From DAOPYU01 sp942493245 (GTDB lineage Bacteria > Sumerlaeota > Sumerlaeia > UBA8349), in NCBI GenBank assembly GCA_942493245.1, contig OW818685.1:1674001-1738000 (forward strand): a DNA stretch of 64,000 nucleotides, read 5' to 3'. Shown in pieces: positions 23,438-32,983 of this stretch; the stretch's first letter is position 1; every line of letters begins with the position of its first letter. A program made the position numbers and the translations under genes. The notes below the pieces were generated by a model that was not told the origin of the DNA, did not search any database, and saw nothing but the letters and a program-made list of their open reading frames with translations.

Positions 23438-26400
23438 ATGAAAAAGGCAGTCGTTCTTCTTGCATGTCTCCCCTTACTGATCGGTCAACTCGCCCTGGCG
23501 CAATCCGCACCCCCGACCGGGACCCCGGCTGAGGACTTCAAACCGTCCTCGATCAACCAGGGCGGAAAACAATATCCCCAGGTCAACTCGGAACGCCGTG
23601 CGCGATTTCGTATCGTGGCCCCCGAGGCCCAGAGCGTTCGTGTCGATCTGGGCGGAGGAACGGTTTTGACCAAGGGGGAAGACGGCGCGTGGGTGGGTAC
23701 CACCGCACAGCCGTTGGATGAAGGTTTCCACTACTATCAGGTGAACATTGATGGGGCCCAGGTTCCCGACCCCTCGACCTTGTTCTTCTACGGTTGCGGT
23801 CGGTGGGGCAGCGCCATTGAAATTCCCGCGAAGGATCGGGACTTCTATGGCAAGAAGGATGTTCCCCACGGCCAGTTGCATCAGAATCTTTATTTTTCCA
23901 AGAGCGCCGATTCCATGCGCCGGTGCTTCGTTTACACGCCTCCGGATTACGACAAGGATCCGACCAAACGCTATCCCGTGCTGTACCTGCAGCATGGCAT
24001 GGGCGAAGATGAAACCGGATGGGGCAAGCAGGGTCACACCAATCTGATCATGGACAACTTGATCGCCGAGGGAAAGGCCAAGCCGTTCATTATCGTGATG
24101 GACAATGGCGGGGGTATCGGGGGCGGTGGCAGACCCGGTGGCCCCGTTGCAGCAACGGCCGCGACACCCGGAACGGCTACGGCCGGCAAAGGCGCCGCAG
24201 CGGACGGTCCACCGGCTCCGGGCGGCCCCAGACGGTTCAATTTCGGCGCTTTCGAACGGATTCTCGTTGATGAGTTGATTCCTTTCGTTGATGAAAACTA
24301 TCGCACCCTGGCCGATCAGCCGAATCGGGCCATGGCTGGTCTGTCCATGGGCGGCATGCAGACCCGGGCCATCACCCTGGCGTATCTCGACAAGTTCTCC
24401 CACATCGGCATCTTCAGTGGTGGCAGCATCGCCCCCAAGGACATCGCCGATATGGACGCTTTCAAGCAGAAGGTAAAAATGGTGTTCGTCAGCTACGGCA
24501 GCCGCGAGAGGGGCGCCGATGGCAAGGCGAACGTCGAGGCGCTCCAGCAGGCCGGCGTCAAGAGTGTCTTCTATGAATCGCCTGAAACGGCGCACGAGTG
24601 GCAGTCCTGGCGGCGCAGCCTGTATCAGTTCGCACCCCTGCTGTTCAATGAAGGTTCTTCCTCCTCGCCCGTTTCGACCGTGGCGACCCAACCGGCAGCG
24701 GCCCCTGTAAAAAGCGACTCGACCGGGTCGGCCGCCAAGACGATCCGGATCAAGGCGGGTCAATCCACTCCGTTCACCGATTCGGCTGGCAATGTCTGGT
24801 CGGCAGAGGAAGGTTTTGAAGGCGGTGCCACAATTGAGCGCGATCCAGCACCGACGATTGAGGGGACCAAGGATTCCGGCCTGTTCCTGAACGAGCACTA
24901 TTCGATGGATTCCTTTTCCTGCAAAGTTCCCAACGGCAATTACCTCGCGAAACTCTACTTTGCGGAGACGTTCGAGGGAGTGACCGGTCCCGGCGGGCGC
25001 GTGTTCTCTTTCACTGTCCAGGGGCGCGAGTTCAAGGACTTCGATATCTGGGTCAAAGCCGGTGGCCCCAACCGCGCCTATATTGAATCCGTACCCGTGG
25101 AAGTGACCGACGGGACGTTCCGCATTACGTTTACGCCCAATGTTGAAAATCCGGCGATCAACGCGATTGAAATCATCCCGGAAACTGGAGCCAAGACGGA
25201 AACGGCAGCCTCGGCGCCTGCCGCCAAGGCGATTCGGATCAAGGCGGGACAGTCCACACCGTTCACCGATTCTGCTGGCAATGTCTGGTCGGCAGAGGAA
25301 GGTTTTGAAGGCGGTGCCACAATTGAGCGCGATCCGGCACCGACGATTGAGGGGACCAAGGATTCCGGCCTGTTCCTGAACGAGCACTATTCGATGGATT
25401 CCTTTTCCTGCAAAGTTCCCAACGGCAAGTACCTCGCGAAACTCTACTTTGCGGAGACGTTCGAGGGAGTGACCGGTCCCGGCGGGCGCGTGTTCTCCTT
25501 CACAGTCCAGGGGCGCGAGTTCAAGGACTTCGATATCTGGGTTAAAGCCGGTGGACCCAACCGCGCCTACATTGAATCCGTACCCGTGGAAGTGACCGAC
25601 GGGACATTCCGCATCACGTTTACGCCCAATGTTGAAAATCCGGCGATCAACGCGATTGAAATCATTCCGGAAACTGGAGCCAAGACGGAAACGGCAGCCT
25701 CTGTTCCTGCCGCCAAGGCGATTCGGATCAAGGCGGGCCAGTCCACGCCGTTCACCGATGCGGCTGGCAATGTCTGGTCGGCGGAGGAAGGTTTTGAGGG
25801 GGGAGCGACGATTGAGCGCGATCCGGCACCGACGATTGAGGGGACCAAGGATTCCGGCCTGTTCCTGAACGAGCACTATTCGATGGATTCCTTTTCCTGC
25901 AAAGTTCCCAACGGCAAGTACCTCGCGAAGCTCTACTTTGCGGAGACGTTCGAGGGAGTGACCGGTCCCGGCGGGCGCGTGTTTTCCTTCACAGTCCAGG
26001 GACGCGAGTTCAAGGACTTCGATATCTGGGTCAAGGCCGGTGGCCCCAACCGCGCCTATATTGAATCCGTACCCGTGGAAGTGACCGACGGGACATTCCG
26101 CATCACGTTTACGCCCAATGTTGAAAATCCCGCGATCAACGCGATTGAAATCATCCCACAAACCGGCGACGCCGCAAGTGCGGCGGTTCCTGCAGCCCCT
26201 GTTCCCGCTGCTCCGGCTCCAGAACCCGCCAGTACGCAACCCGATGCGGCAGTTTCCACTTCCACCGGGCCTGCCGTTCTGACAATTGATGCGGGCAAAG
26301 TCACGGGCGCCGTCAGCCCCATGTTGTACGGGTTGATGACCGAGGAAATCAATTTCGCCTACGAGGGTGGAATCTACGGCGAGTTGATTCGCAATCGCAC

Positions 26401-28186
26401 GTTCAAGGCCAACGCGAAGAATCCAATCTTCTGGGATGCCGTAGGAAATACGTCCATTTCACTGGATACGAAACAGCCTCTGAATGCCGCGTTGAACGTG
26501 AGTCTGAAACTGGACGCGAGCAAGGCGTCCGAGAGTGCGCCCAGCGGGTTTGCCAACGGTGGCTACTGGGGAATTCCCGTCCGCCCGGATACGAAGTACA
26601 GCGCCGCGTTCTACGCCCGCAGCGATGACTTCTCCGGTCCGTTGAATCTCTCGCTGGAAAGCGCTGACGGCAAGACGGTCTTCGCCACCGAGAAGATTTC
26701 AAAGATCACCGGCGAGTGGAAGAAGTATGAAGCCACCCTGAAAACAAAGGGTGATGTCAAGCCGTCGAAAGACAACCGATTGGTCGTCAAGACCGAAAAA
26801 CCCGGAACAATCTGGTTTCAGAATGTCTCGCTCTTTCCTCCCACGTATAAAGATCGCCCGAATGGCACACGTCCGGACATCATGCAGTGGCTGGCCGACA
26901 TGAAACCGGCATTTCTGCGCTTCCCCGGCGGCAACTACCTGGAAGGCAGCAACATGGCCGAGCGTTTCAACTGGAAGGAAACCATTGGTGATGTTTCCGA
27001 GCGTCCCGGTCACCGCAGTCCGTGGGGCTATTGGTCCACCGACGGTTTCGGCCTGCTGGAGTTTCTGGAGTGGTGCGAAGATTTGAATATGGAACCGGTG
27101 CTGGGCGTTTTTGCGGGTTACACCCTGGACAAGAAATATGTCGAGCCGGGACCCGCGCTGGAGCCTTATGTTCAGGAAGCGTTGGAAGAAATCGAGTATG
27201 TCATCGGCGACAAGAGTACCAAATGGGGCGCACAGCGTGAGAAGGATGGACACCCCAAACCGTTCAAACTGACCTATGTCGAAGTCGGCAACGAAGACTG
27301 GTTCGACCTGAGCGGCAGTTACGAAGGTCGCTTCGCGCAATTCTACGACGCCATCAAGGCGAAGTATCCGGACCTGAAAGTCGTCTCCACAATGGGGTAC
27401 GAACACCCGAAACAGGTCGTTCGCAGCCGCGTGCCCGACATGGTGGATGAACACTATTACCGTTCGATGGAAGAAATGATGCTGCACGCGCTCGACTACG
27501 ACAAGTATTCGCGCACGGACAAAACGAAGATTTTCTGTGGCGAATGGGCCACGCGGGTCGGATCGCCCACGCCCAACATGGCCGGGGCGATCGGCGACGC
27601 CGCCTGGATGACCGGCATGGAGCGCAATTCCGACATCGTTCTGATGTCCTGCTATGCGCCGCTTTTAGTGAACGTCAGCCAGGTTTCCGGACGGAATCGC
27701 TCAATGCAGTGGAGCTCGGACCTGATTGGCTATGATGCGCTGAACAGCTACGGCTCGCCCGCGTATTACGCCCAGAAGATGTTCAGTACCCTGCACGGTG
27801 ATGAAATCCTCGCGACCGATTCGCAGAACATTCCGACACGCGCATGGAAACCGCGCGCGCCTCGCGGCGGAGAGTCCGCTCCGCAGCAACTGCGCGAGGT
27901 TTTCTTCTGTGCCACTCGCGAAAGCAAGAGCGGGACCATTTATCTGAAGGTCGTGAACGCTGCCGCTTCTGCGAAGAAAGTCCAGATCCAGATCGGCGGC
28001 GCCTCGAAGATTAAAGCCGAAGGCGAGATGGTGTCATTGGTCGGGAGCAGCCTGGATGACACGAATTCTCTCGAACAACCCGAGAAGATCGTGCCGCGCA
28101 CTGAGAAAGTGGACGGGTTGAGCGCCGACTTCACGCGCGAATTTCCGGCGTTCTCGGTCTCGGTCCTGAAACTGGAAACAAAATAA
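23438..28186 (+). CDS. Secreted CE1 - triple malectin-like - GH51 multidomain enzyme
   Basis: ATG 23438 follows AAGGAGGA and starts a signal peptide. In 1582 residues I see a CBM48-like module (about 33-140), a CE1 esterase (to about 405; Ser303 in GLSMGG, His386 in TAHEW), three malectin-like domains at 434-596, 597-759 and 760-910, an Ala/Pro-rich linker, and a GH51 arabinofuranosidase from about 948 with acid/base E1286 (YVEVGNED) and nucleophile E1369 (KIFCGEWA). It would bind carbohydrate through the malectin domains while cleaving ferulate or acetyl esters and alpha-L-arabinofuranose. A Gly/Ala/Pro-rich insert (about 223-265) interrupts the esterase. Confidence 0.92.
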   Translation: MKKAVVLLACLPLLIGQLALAQSAPPTGTPAEDFKPSSINQGGKQYPQVNSERRARFRIVAPEAQSVRVDLGGGTVLTKGEDGAWVGTTAQPLDEGFHYYQVNIDGAQVPDPSTLFFYGCGRWGSAIEIPAKDRDFYGKKDVPHGQLHQNLYFSKSADSMRRCFVYTPPDYDKDPTKRYPVLYLQHGMGEDETGWGKQGHTNLIMDNLIAEGKAKPFIIVMDNGGGIGGGGRPGGPVAATAATPGTATAGKGAAADGPPAPGGPRRFNFGAFERILVDELIPFVDENYRTLADQPNRAMAGLSMGGMQTRAITLAYLDKFSHIGIFSGGSIAPKDIADMDAFKQKVKMVFVSYGSRERGADGKANVEALQQAGVKSVFYESPETAHEWQSWRRSLYQFAPLLFNEGSSSSPVSTVATQPAAAPVKSDSTGSAAKTIRIKAGQSTPFTDSAGNVWSAEEGFEGGATIERDPAPTIEGTKDSGLFLNEHYSMDSFSCKVPNGNYLAKLYFAETFEGVTGPGGRVFSFTVQGREFKDFDIWVKAGGPNRAYIESVPVEVTDGTFRITFTPNVENPAINAIEIIPETGAKTETAASAPAAKAIRIKAGQSTPFTDSAGNVWSAEEGFEGGATIERDPAPTIEGTKDSGLFLNEHYSMDSFSCKVPNGKYLAKLYFAETFEGVTGPGGRVFSFTVQGREFKDFDIWVKAGGPNRAYIESVPVEVTDGTFRITFTPNVENPAINAIEIIPETGAKTETAASVPAAKAIRIKAGQSTPFTDAAGNVWSAEEGFEGGATIERDPAPTIEGTKDSGLFLNEHYSMDSFSCKVPNGKYLAKLYFAETFEGVTGPGGRVFSFTVQGREFKDFDIWVKAGGPNRAYIESVPVEVTDGTFRITFTPNVENPAINAIEIIPQTGDAASAAVPAAPVPAAPAPEPASTQPDAAVSTSTGPAVLTIDAGKVTGAVSPMLYGLMTEEINFAYEGGIYGELIRNRTFKANAKNPIFWDAVGNTSISLDTKQPLNAALNVSLKLDASKASESAPSGFANGGYWGIPVRPDTKYSAAFYARSDDFSGPLNLSLESADGKTVFATEKISKITGEWKKYEATLKTKGDVKPSKDNRLVVKTEKPGTIWFQNVSLFPPTYKDRPNGTRPDIMQWLADMKPAFLRFPGGNYLEGSNMAERFNWKETIGDVSERPGHRSPWGYWSTDGFGLLEFLEWCEDLNMEPVLGVFAGYTLDKKYVEPGPALEPYVQEALEEIEYVIGDKSTKWGAQREKDGHPKPFKLTYVEVGNEDWFDLSGSYEGRFAQFYDAIKAKYPDLKVVSTMGYEHPKQVVRSRVPDMVDEHYYRSMEEMMLHALDYDKYSRTDKTKIFCGEWATRVGSPTPNMAGAIGDAAWMTGMERNSDIVLMSCYAPLLVNVSQVSGRNRSMQWSSDLIGYDALNSYGSPAYYAQKMFSTLHGDEILATDSQNIPTRAWKPRAPRGGESAPQQLREVFFCATRESKSGTIYLKVVNAAASAKKVQIQIGGASKIKAEGEMVSLVGSSLDDTNSLEQPEKIVPRTEKVDGLSADFTREFPAFSVSVLKLETK
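24737..26160 (+). repeat. Three near-identical 489-bp tandem repeats (malectin-like modules)
   Basis: Units begin at 24737, 25226 and 25715, each starting AAG-(A/G)CG-AT and lying exactly 489 bp (163 codons) apart. Proteins differ at only a few sites, for example PNGN versus PNGK and TDSAG versus TDAAG. The third unit loses the linker after IIPQTG. The near identity at DNA level points to recent duplication or ongoing conversion. Confidence 0.95.
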
Positions 28187-28244
28187 CTCTCGACGCCGCT
28201 TATGACGAAGGGTGTCCCTTATTCTGAAAACAAGGAGTAATTCC

Positions 28245-31200
28245 ATGAAAACCGCGGTAATCCGTCTCGTATGGCTTCCCTTACTGGTTGCTCAACTTGC
28301 CCTGGCGCAGACAGCGCCCTCCCCGACCGGGGCTGTGGCAGAGGATTTCAAGCCGTCTTCGATCAATCAAGCCGGCAAGCAGTATCCTCAGGTCAATTCC
28401 GAACGCCGTGTCCGCGCCCGCGTTGTGGCGCCGCAGGCTCAGAATGTTCAACTCGACATCGGGGGTAAGAAATATCCCCTGAAAAAAACGGACGACGGCG
28501 CCTGGATCGGCGACTCGGAACCCCAGGACGAAGGTTTCCATTACTATCAGATCGTGGTCAATGGGGCTCAGGTGCCCGATCCAAACAGTCTGTACTTCTA
28601 CGGCGCCAGCCGCTGGGGCAGCGGCGTTGAAGTCCCCGCTGCGGACCAGGATTTCTATGCGCTCAAGGACGTCCCTCACGGCCAGTTGCGCGAGACTCTT
28701 TATTACTCCAAGAGCACCACTTCCACCCTCCGCTGCTTCGTCTATACTCCTCCGGATTACAACAAGGATCCGTCCAAGCGGTATCCGGTTCTGTATTTGC
28801 AGCACGGCGGCGGGGAAGATGAAACTGGCTGGGGCAGCCAGGGCCATGCCAACCTGATCATGGACAACCTGATTGCGGCCGGAAAAGTCAAACCGTTTAT
28901 CATCGTGATGGCCAGCAGTTATGTCGGCGGTTACGGCGCCGGTCCGCGGTTCGGCGCTCCTCCCCGTGGTGGCGCTCCGGCGGGGGGGCCTGCGGGCGGT
29001 CCGCAAACTCCGGCAGGTCCGCCTCCTCGCGGTCGCGGGATGTTTGACTTCAGCGCTTTCGAGCGAGTCCTCATCAACGAGTTGATCCCTTACATTGATG
29101 AACACTATCGTACCCTGACCGATCAACCGCATCGGGCCATGGCCGGTCTGTCTATGGGCGGCATGCAGACGAAGGCGATCACCCTGAAGCATCTGGATCT
29201 GTTCTCCCATATCGGCATTTTCAGCGGCGGGAACATTGCTCCGGCGGATATTCCCGACATGGACGCTTTCAAGCAGAAAGTCAAAGCTGTGTTCGTCAGT
29301 TACGGAAGCCGTGAGAACGGCGCGGCTGGTAAGGCCAGCGTCGAGGAACTGAAGAAGGCTGGCATCTACAGCGCCTACTACGAATCGCCCGAAACGGCGC
29401 ACGAGTGGCAGTCCTGGCGGCGAAGTCTGTATCAGTTCGCCCCTCTACTGTTCAATGAAGGAACTTCCCCCGCGCCCGTTTCAGCTGCGGCGGCTCAACC
29501 GGCCCCCAGACGCGGCGACTCGCCCGAGCCGGACACGCGCAGATTCGGCGGACAGATCGAACTGGGTCCGGACGACAAACCCGCTTTCGACGATCCGCCC
29601 TCGGGGTTTAAGGCCAAGCGTGACGGTATCCCTCATGGCGAACTCAAGATGGTCGAGTATGATTCCAAGACGGTCGGAACGCAGCGAAAGATGCTCGTCT
29701 ATACGCCGCCTAGTTATTCAAAAGATAAAAAATACCCCGTTCTTTACCTTCTGCACGGCATCGGTGGCGACGAGAACGAATGGCAGCGGCTTTGCAGTCC
29801 GGAGAACATCCTCGACAACCTGCTGGCCGACGGGAAGGTCCAACCGATGATCGTGGTCATGCCGAACGGACGCGCCCAGAAGAACGACCGCGCCGATGGC
29901 AATGTTTACGCCACAGCGCCCGCTTTCGCCGCGTTTGAAGGCGATCTGCTCAACGACGTGATTCCCGCCATTGAGGCCCAATACTCCGTTCTTGCCGACC
30001 GCGAGCATCGCGCTCTGGCGGGCTTGTCGATGGGCGGGGGACAGTCTCTGAATTTCGGTCTGGGCCATCTCGACACGTTCGCCTGGGTCGGCGGGTTCTC
30101 ATCGGCCCCGAACACAAAACCGGCCGCAGAACTGGTGCCGGACCCGGCGGCAGCCAAAGAAAAACTGAAACTGCTCTGGCTCGGTTGCGGCAACAAGGAC
30201 GGCCTGATCCGCATCAGTCAGGGACTCCACAACTACCTCAAAGAGAAGGGTGTCCCCCACATCTGGCATGTCGATTCCAATGCCCACGACGGGACCGAAT
30301 GGTCCAACAATCTTTATTTGTTTGCCCAGCACATTTTCAAAGAGAAAGATGTGGCCGCTCAGAAAGCCGATGAAAAAGATGTAGCCGCTCAGAAAGACAA
30401 TGAGAAAGATGTGTCCGCGCCGAAAGGCGATGAGAAAGATGTGCCCGTGCTGAAAGACGTGTTCAAGGACTTCTTTCTGATTGGCGGCGCATTGAATCAA
30501 CCAGTCGTCACAGAAAGAGATGCGAAAGCGGCCGCGATCGCGGCGAAGCATTACAACACGGCCACCTCGGAGAACGACATGAAGTGGGAAAGCGTGCATC
30601 CCCGGAACGACCAGTACAAATGGGATGCAGCCGATAGTTTCATGGCTTTTTGCGAGAAGAACAAGATAACCGCCATCGGCCATTGCCTCATCTGGCACGG
30701 CCAGACTCCACGGTCGGTCTTCAGCGACGATTCGGGAAACCCCTTGACGCGCGACGCTCTCCTGGCGCGCATGAAAGACCACATCATGACCGTTGCCGGC
30801 CGTTACAAAGGCCGCATCAAAGGTTGGGACGTGGTGAACGAAGCGCTCAACGATAACGGCACGTTGCGGAACACTCCCTGGCTGCGGATTATCGGCGAAG
30901 GTTCCCCGGACAAACAGTACGACTTCATCGAGAACGCCTTTCGGTGGGCAAACGAGGCGGACCCCAATGCCGAACTTTACTATAACGACTATAATCTCGA
31001 GGTCTCAAAGGCCAAGTGCGATGCGGCGGTTGCGATCGTCAAGCATCTCAAGTCCAAAGGGGTTCGGATTGACGGAGTCGGTATTCAATTGCATGGAGGG
31101 TTGACGTACCCCAGCGTCGCGGGACTTGAGTATGCCATCACGAATCTGGCCGCCACCGGCGTCAAAGTGATGATTACGGAGATGGACATTCGGACGCAGG

Positions 31201-31472
31201 CTCGCGGGTATGTCGGCGCCGACATCAGCCAGGTCACCCGGCAGAACGATCAAAGCGCCGAGTCGGCGGAAACCCAGAAAAAGTTGGCGGACAAGTACGT
31301 TGAACTGTTCAACGTGCTGCTGAAGCACAAGAAGGACGTCACGCGTGTCACCTTGTGGGGCGTCTATGACGGCGCCACCTGGATCGGCGGTGCTCCTCTG
31401 TTGTTCGATCGGAAGTACCAGCCCAAAGAGGCGTTCTTCGCGTTGGTCAAGGCCGCCCAGGCCAACAGTTAA
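28245..31472 (+). CDS. Secreted CE1 - CE1 - GH10 trifunctional xylanolytic enzyme
   Basis: ATG 28245 follows AAGGAG and begins a signal peptide. The 1075-residue protein has a CBM48-CE1 cassette (about 33-405; Ser303, His386), a second CE1 domain (about 455-700; Ser595 in LAGLSMGG, His681), a charged EKDV-repeat linker (about 700-735) and a GH10 xylanase domain with acid/base E866 (WDVVNEAL) and nucleophile E979 (MITEMDI). GH10 enzymes cut the beta-1,4-xylan backbone with retention, and the two esterases probably remove ferulate and acetyl groups. The first CE1 has a Gly/Pro/Ala-rich insert at about 227-266, at the same loop as the previous gene. Confidence 0.93.
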   Translation: MKTAVIRLVWLPLLVAQLALAQTAPSPTGAVAEDFKPSSINQAGKQYPQVNSERRVRARVVAPQAQNVQLDIGGKKYPLKKTDDGAWIGDSEPQDEGFHYYQIVVNGAQVPDPNSLYFYGASRWGSGVEVPAADQDFYALKDVPHGQLRETLYYSKSTTSTLRCFVYTPPDYNKDPSKRYPVLYLQHGGGEDETGWGSQGHANLIMDNLIAAGKVKPFIIVMASSYVGGYGAGPRFGAPPRGGAPAGGPAGGPQTPAGPPPRGRGMFDFSAFERVLINELIPYIDEHYRTLTDQPHRAMAGLSMGGMQTKAITLKHLDLFSHIGIFSGGNIAPADIPDMDAFKQKVKAVFVSYGSRENGAAGKASVEELKKAGIYSAYYESPETAHEWQSWRRSLYQFAPLLFNEGTSPAPVSAAAAQPAPRRGDSPEPDTRRFGGQIELGPDDKPAFDDPPSGFKAKRDGIPHGELKMVEYDSKTVGTQRKMLVYTPPSYSKDKKYPVLYLLHGIGGDENEWQRLCSPENILDNLLADGKVQPMIVVMPNGRAQKNDRADGNVYATAPAFAAFEGDLLNDVIPAIEAQYSVLADREHRALAGLSMGGGQSLNFGLGHLDTFAWVGGFSSAPNTKPAAELVPDPAAAKEKLKLLWLGCGNKDGLIRISQGLHNYLKEKGVPHIWHVDSNAHDGTEWSNNLYLFAQHIFKEKDVAAQKADEKDVAAQKDNEKDVSAPKGDEKDVPVLKDVFKDFFLIGGALNQPVVTERDAKAAAIAAKHYNTATSENDMKWESVHPRNDQYKWDAADSFMAFCEKNKITAIGHCLIWHGQTPRSVFSDDSGNPLTRDALLARMKDHIMTVAGRYKGRIKGWDVVNEALNDNGTLRNTPWLRIIGEGSPDKQYDFIENAFRWANEADPNAELYYNDYNLEVSKAKCDAAVAIVKHLKSKGVRIDGVGIQLHGGLTYPSVAGLEYAITNLAATGVKVMITEMDIRTQARGYVGADISQVTRQNDQSAESAETQKKLADKYVELFNVLLKHKKDVTRVTLWGVYDGATWIGGAPLLFDRKYQPKEAFFALVKAAQANS
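30342..30461 (+). repeat. Four 30-bp tandem repeats encoding an EKDV linker
   Basis: Four in-frame 30-nt units begin at 30342, 30372, 30402 and 30432, each coding EKDV followed by six variable residues. They join the second esterase to the xylanase. It is an alternating-charge flexible linker, prone to length change by slippage. Confidence 0.85.
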
Positions 31473-31629
31473 AGGAATCCAAAGCCTGATTGGGGCTGAG
31501 TTGTTGCTGCGGAAGTTTTTTCGCGCATTATCATTGACACTTGTTTGCAGGATCGGCGAAGTATAAGTCAGACAGGAAATGGCGTTTCGATTTTTCCGGT
31601 ATTCCGGAGACCCAGGAAGAGATCGAGAA

Positions 31630-32886
31630 ATGAAACGATTGTGCAGTTGTATCGCGGTGATGCTGGTTGCTGTGGGTTCCACATTTGCCTCGGCAGCGAG
31701 CGCCAGTTGGAAGGACGAGGCCAACGCGCGGATTGCACAGATCCGCCAGCGCGACGTGCGAGCGCGCGTGGTGGACGAGCAGGGAAAACCGGCTGCGGGC
31801 CTGTCGGTCGCCATCCGACAGGTCCGCCAGACGTTTCCGTTCGGGGCCGCTGTGGGGCCGTCCCTGTTGCGTGACAAACGCTACGCCGATTTCTTCAAAG
31901 CCCATTTTAACTGGACGGCGTTCGGGAATGAATCGAAGTGGTATTCCAACGAACGAGTCCAGAACCAGGAAGACTACCGTATTGCAGACGACATGCTGGC
32001 CTGGTGTGAAGCCAACAAGATTCCGGTGCGGGGGCACTGCATCTTTTGGGAACCGGAGAAATGGCAACCTCGTTGGCTCCGGGATCTCTCGGGCGAACCG
32101 TTGCGCCAGGCCGTCGAAAAACGTCTGACAAACGCTGTGACCCACTTCCGCGGCCGATTTGTCCACTGGGATGTGAACAACGAGATGCTTCACGGGACGT
32201 TTTTCAAGGATCGACTGGGCGAAACGATCTGGCCGTGGATGTTCAAACGAACTCACGAACTGGACCCCGACGTGAAACTCTTTGTCAACGACTTCAATGT
32301 TCTGTCCGTGGATAAGGATTTCGAGAAAGTAGAAACGGATGAGTATGTCTCCAGTATCCGTCGTCTTCTCGACCAGGGGGCGCCGATTCACGGCATCGGA
32401 ATTCAGGGACATGTCTGGAAGGAAGACATTCTGGCCACGCCGGGTGTCGTGAAAGAGCGGTTGGATAAGGTGGCAACCCTGGGTCTCCCGATCTGGATCA
32501 CCGAGTTCGATGTGGCCGATGACGACGAGACGAGTTGCGCCGAAAAATTGGAATTGGTCTATCGAACCGCTTACAGCCATCCGGCGGTCGAGGGGATTAT
32601 CATGTGGGTTTTCTGGTCGGGAGGATCCTGGCGCGGTCCCAACGCGGGTCTGGCCCGCCGTGACTGGACGCTCAACGAGGCCGGGAAGCGGTATGAAGCC
32701 TTGATGAAGGAATGGTCCACCCAGACATCCGGCAAGACCGATGAGGACGGCGTTTTGTCGTTCCGGGGTTTCCACGGCGATTATGAGGCGACAGTAACCA
32801 GAGCCGACGGGACGAAAACGGATCTCTCTTTTTCAATTGAAAAAGGGGAAAAACAGCAAGAAGTGCGGATTCAACTCAAGAAATAG
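31630..32886 (+). CDS. Secreted GH10 endo-beta-1,4-xylanase
   Basis: The ATG at 31630 is chosen because it starts the signal peptide MKRLCSCIAVMLVAVGSTFA; an upstream ATG at 31579 has its ribosome site too close. The 418-residue protein has a short beta-rich N-terminal part (RARVVDEQGKPAAGLSV), then a GH10 barrel with HCIFWE, acid/base E185 (WDVNNEML) and nucleophile E292 (ITEFDVAD). It ends with GVLSFRGFHGDYEATV, a small beta strand region. Such N- and C-terminal additions occur in a subgroup of GH10 enzymes. It is the second backbone xylanase of the locus. Confidence 0.92.
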   Translation: MKRLCSCIAVMLVAVGSTFASAASASWKDEANARIAQIRQRDVRARVVDEQGKPAAGLSVAIRQVRQTFPFGAAVGPSLLRDKRYADFFKAHFNWTAFGNESKWYSNERVQNQEDYRIADDMLAWCEANKIPVRGHCIFWEPEKWQPRWLRDLSGEPLRQAVEKRLTNAVTHFRGRFVHWDVNNEMLHGTFFKDRLGETIWPWMFKRTHELDPDVKLFVNDFNVLSVDKDFEKVETDEYVSSIRRLLDQGAPIHGIGIQGHVWKEDILATPGVVKERLDKVATLGLPIWITEFDVADDDETSCAEKLELVYRTAYSHPAVEGIIMWVFWSGGSWRGPNAGLARRDWTLNEAGKRYEALMKEWSTQTSGKTDEDGVLSFRGFHGDYEATVTRADGTKTDLSFSIEKGEKQQEVRIQLKK

Positions 32887-32983
32887 CCTCAAGACTCTTC
32901 TCATGGAGAGAACCAGTTATCGCATTGACAAGGCGCACGGTCCCAAGTCGGATTTCGACCGATTAATCCAGGAGGTATTCATC

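Noticed and set aside
23474..26239. A 921-codon open frame on the minus strand opposite the malectin-GH51 enzyme
   Set aside because: It mirrors the plus-strand gene in a GC-rich codon context, has no ribosome site, and its protein is Arg/Gly/His-rich and resembles no family. Other long antisense frames (21300-23384, 35259-37508, 39678-41543, 12327-13103) were rejected for the same reason.
30342..30461. Regular 30-bp repeats that could recall a CRISPR array
   Set aside because: Units are contiguous without spacers, are in frame and encode a linker; no cas genes are present.
32837..32983. Longer start for the GH43 enzyme overlapping the GH10 gene
   Set aside because: The extra 49 residues are not a signal sequence, and AGGAGGT directly precedes the ATG at 32984.
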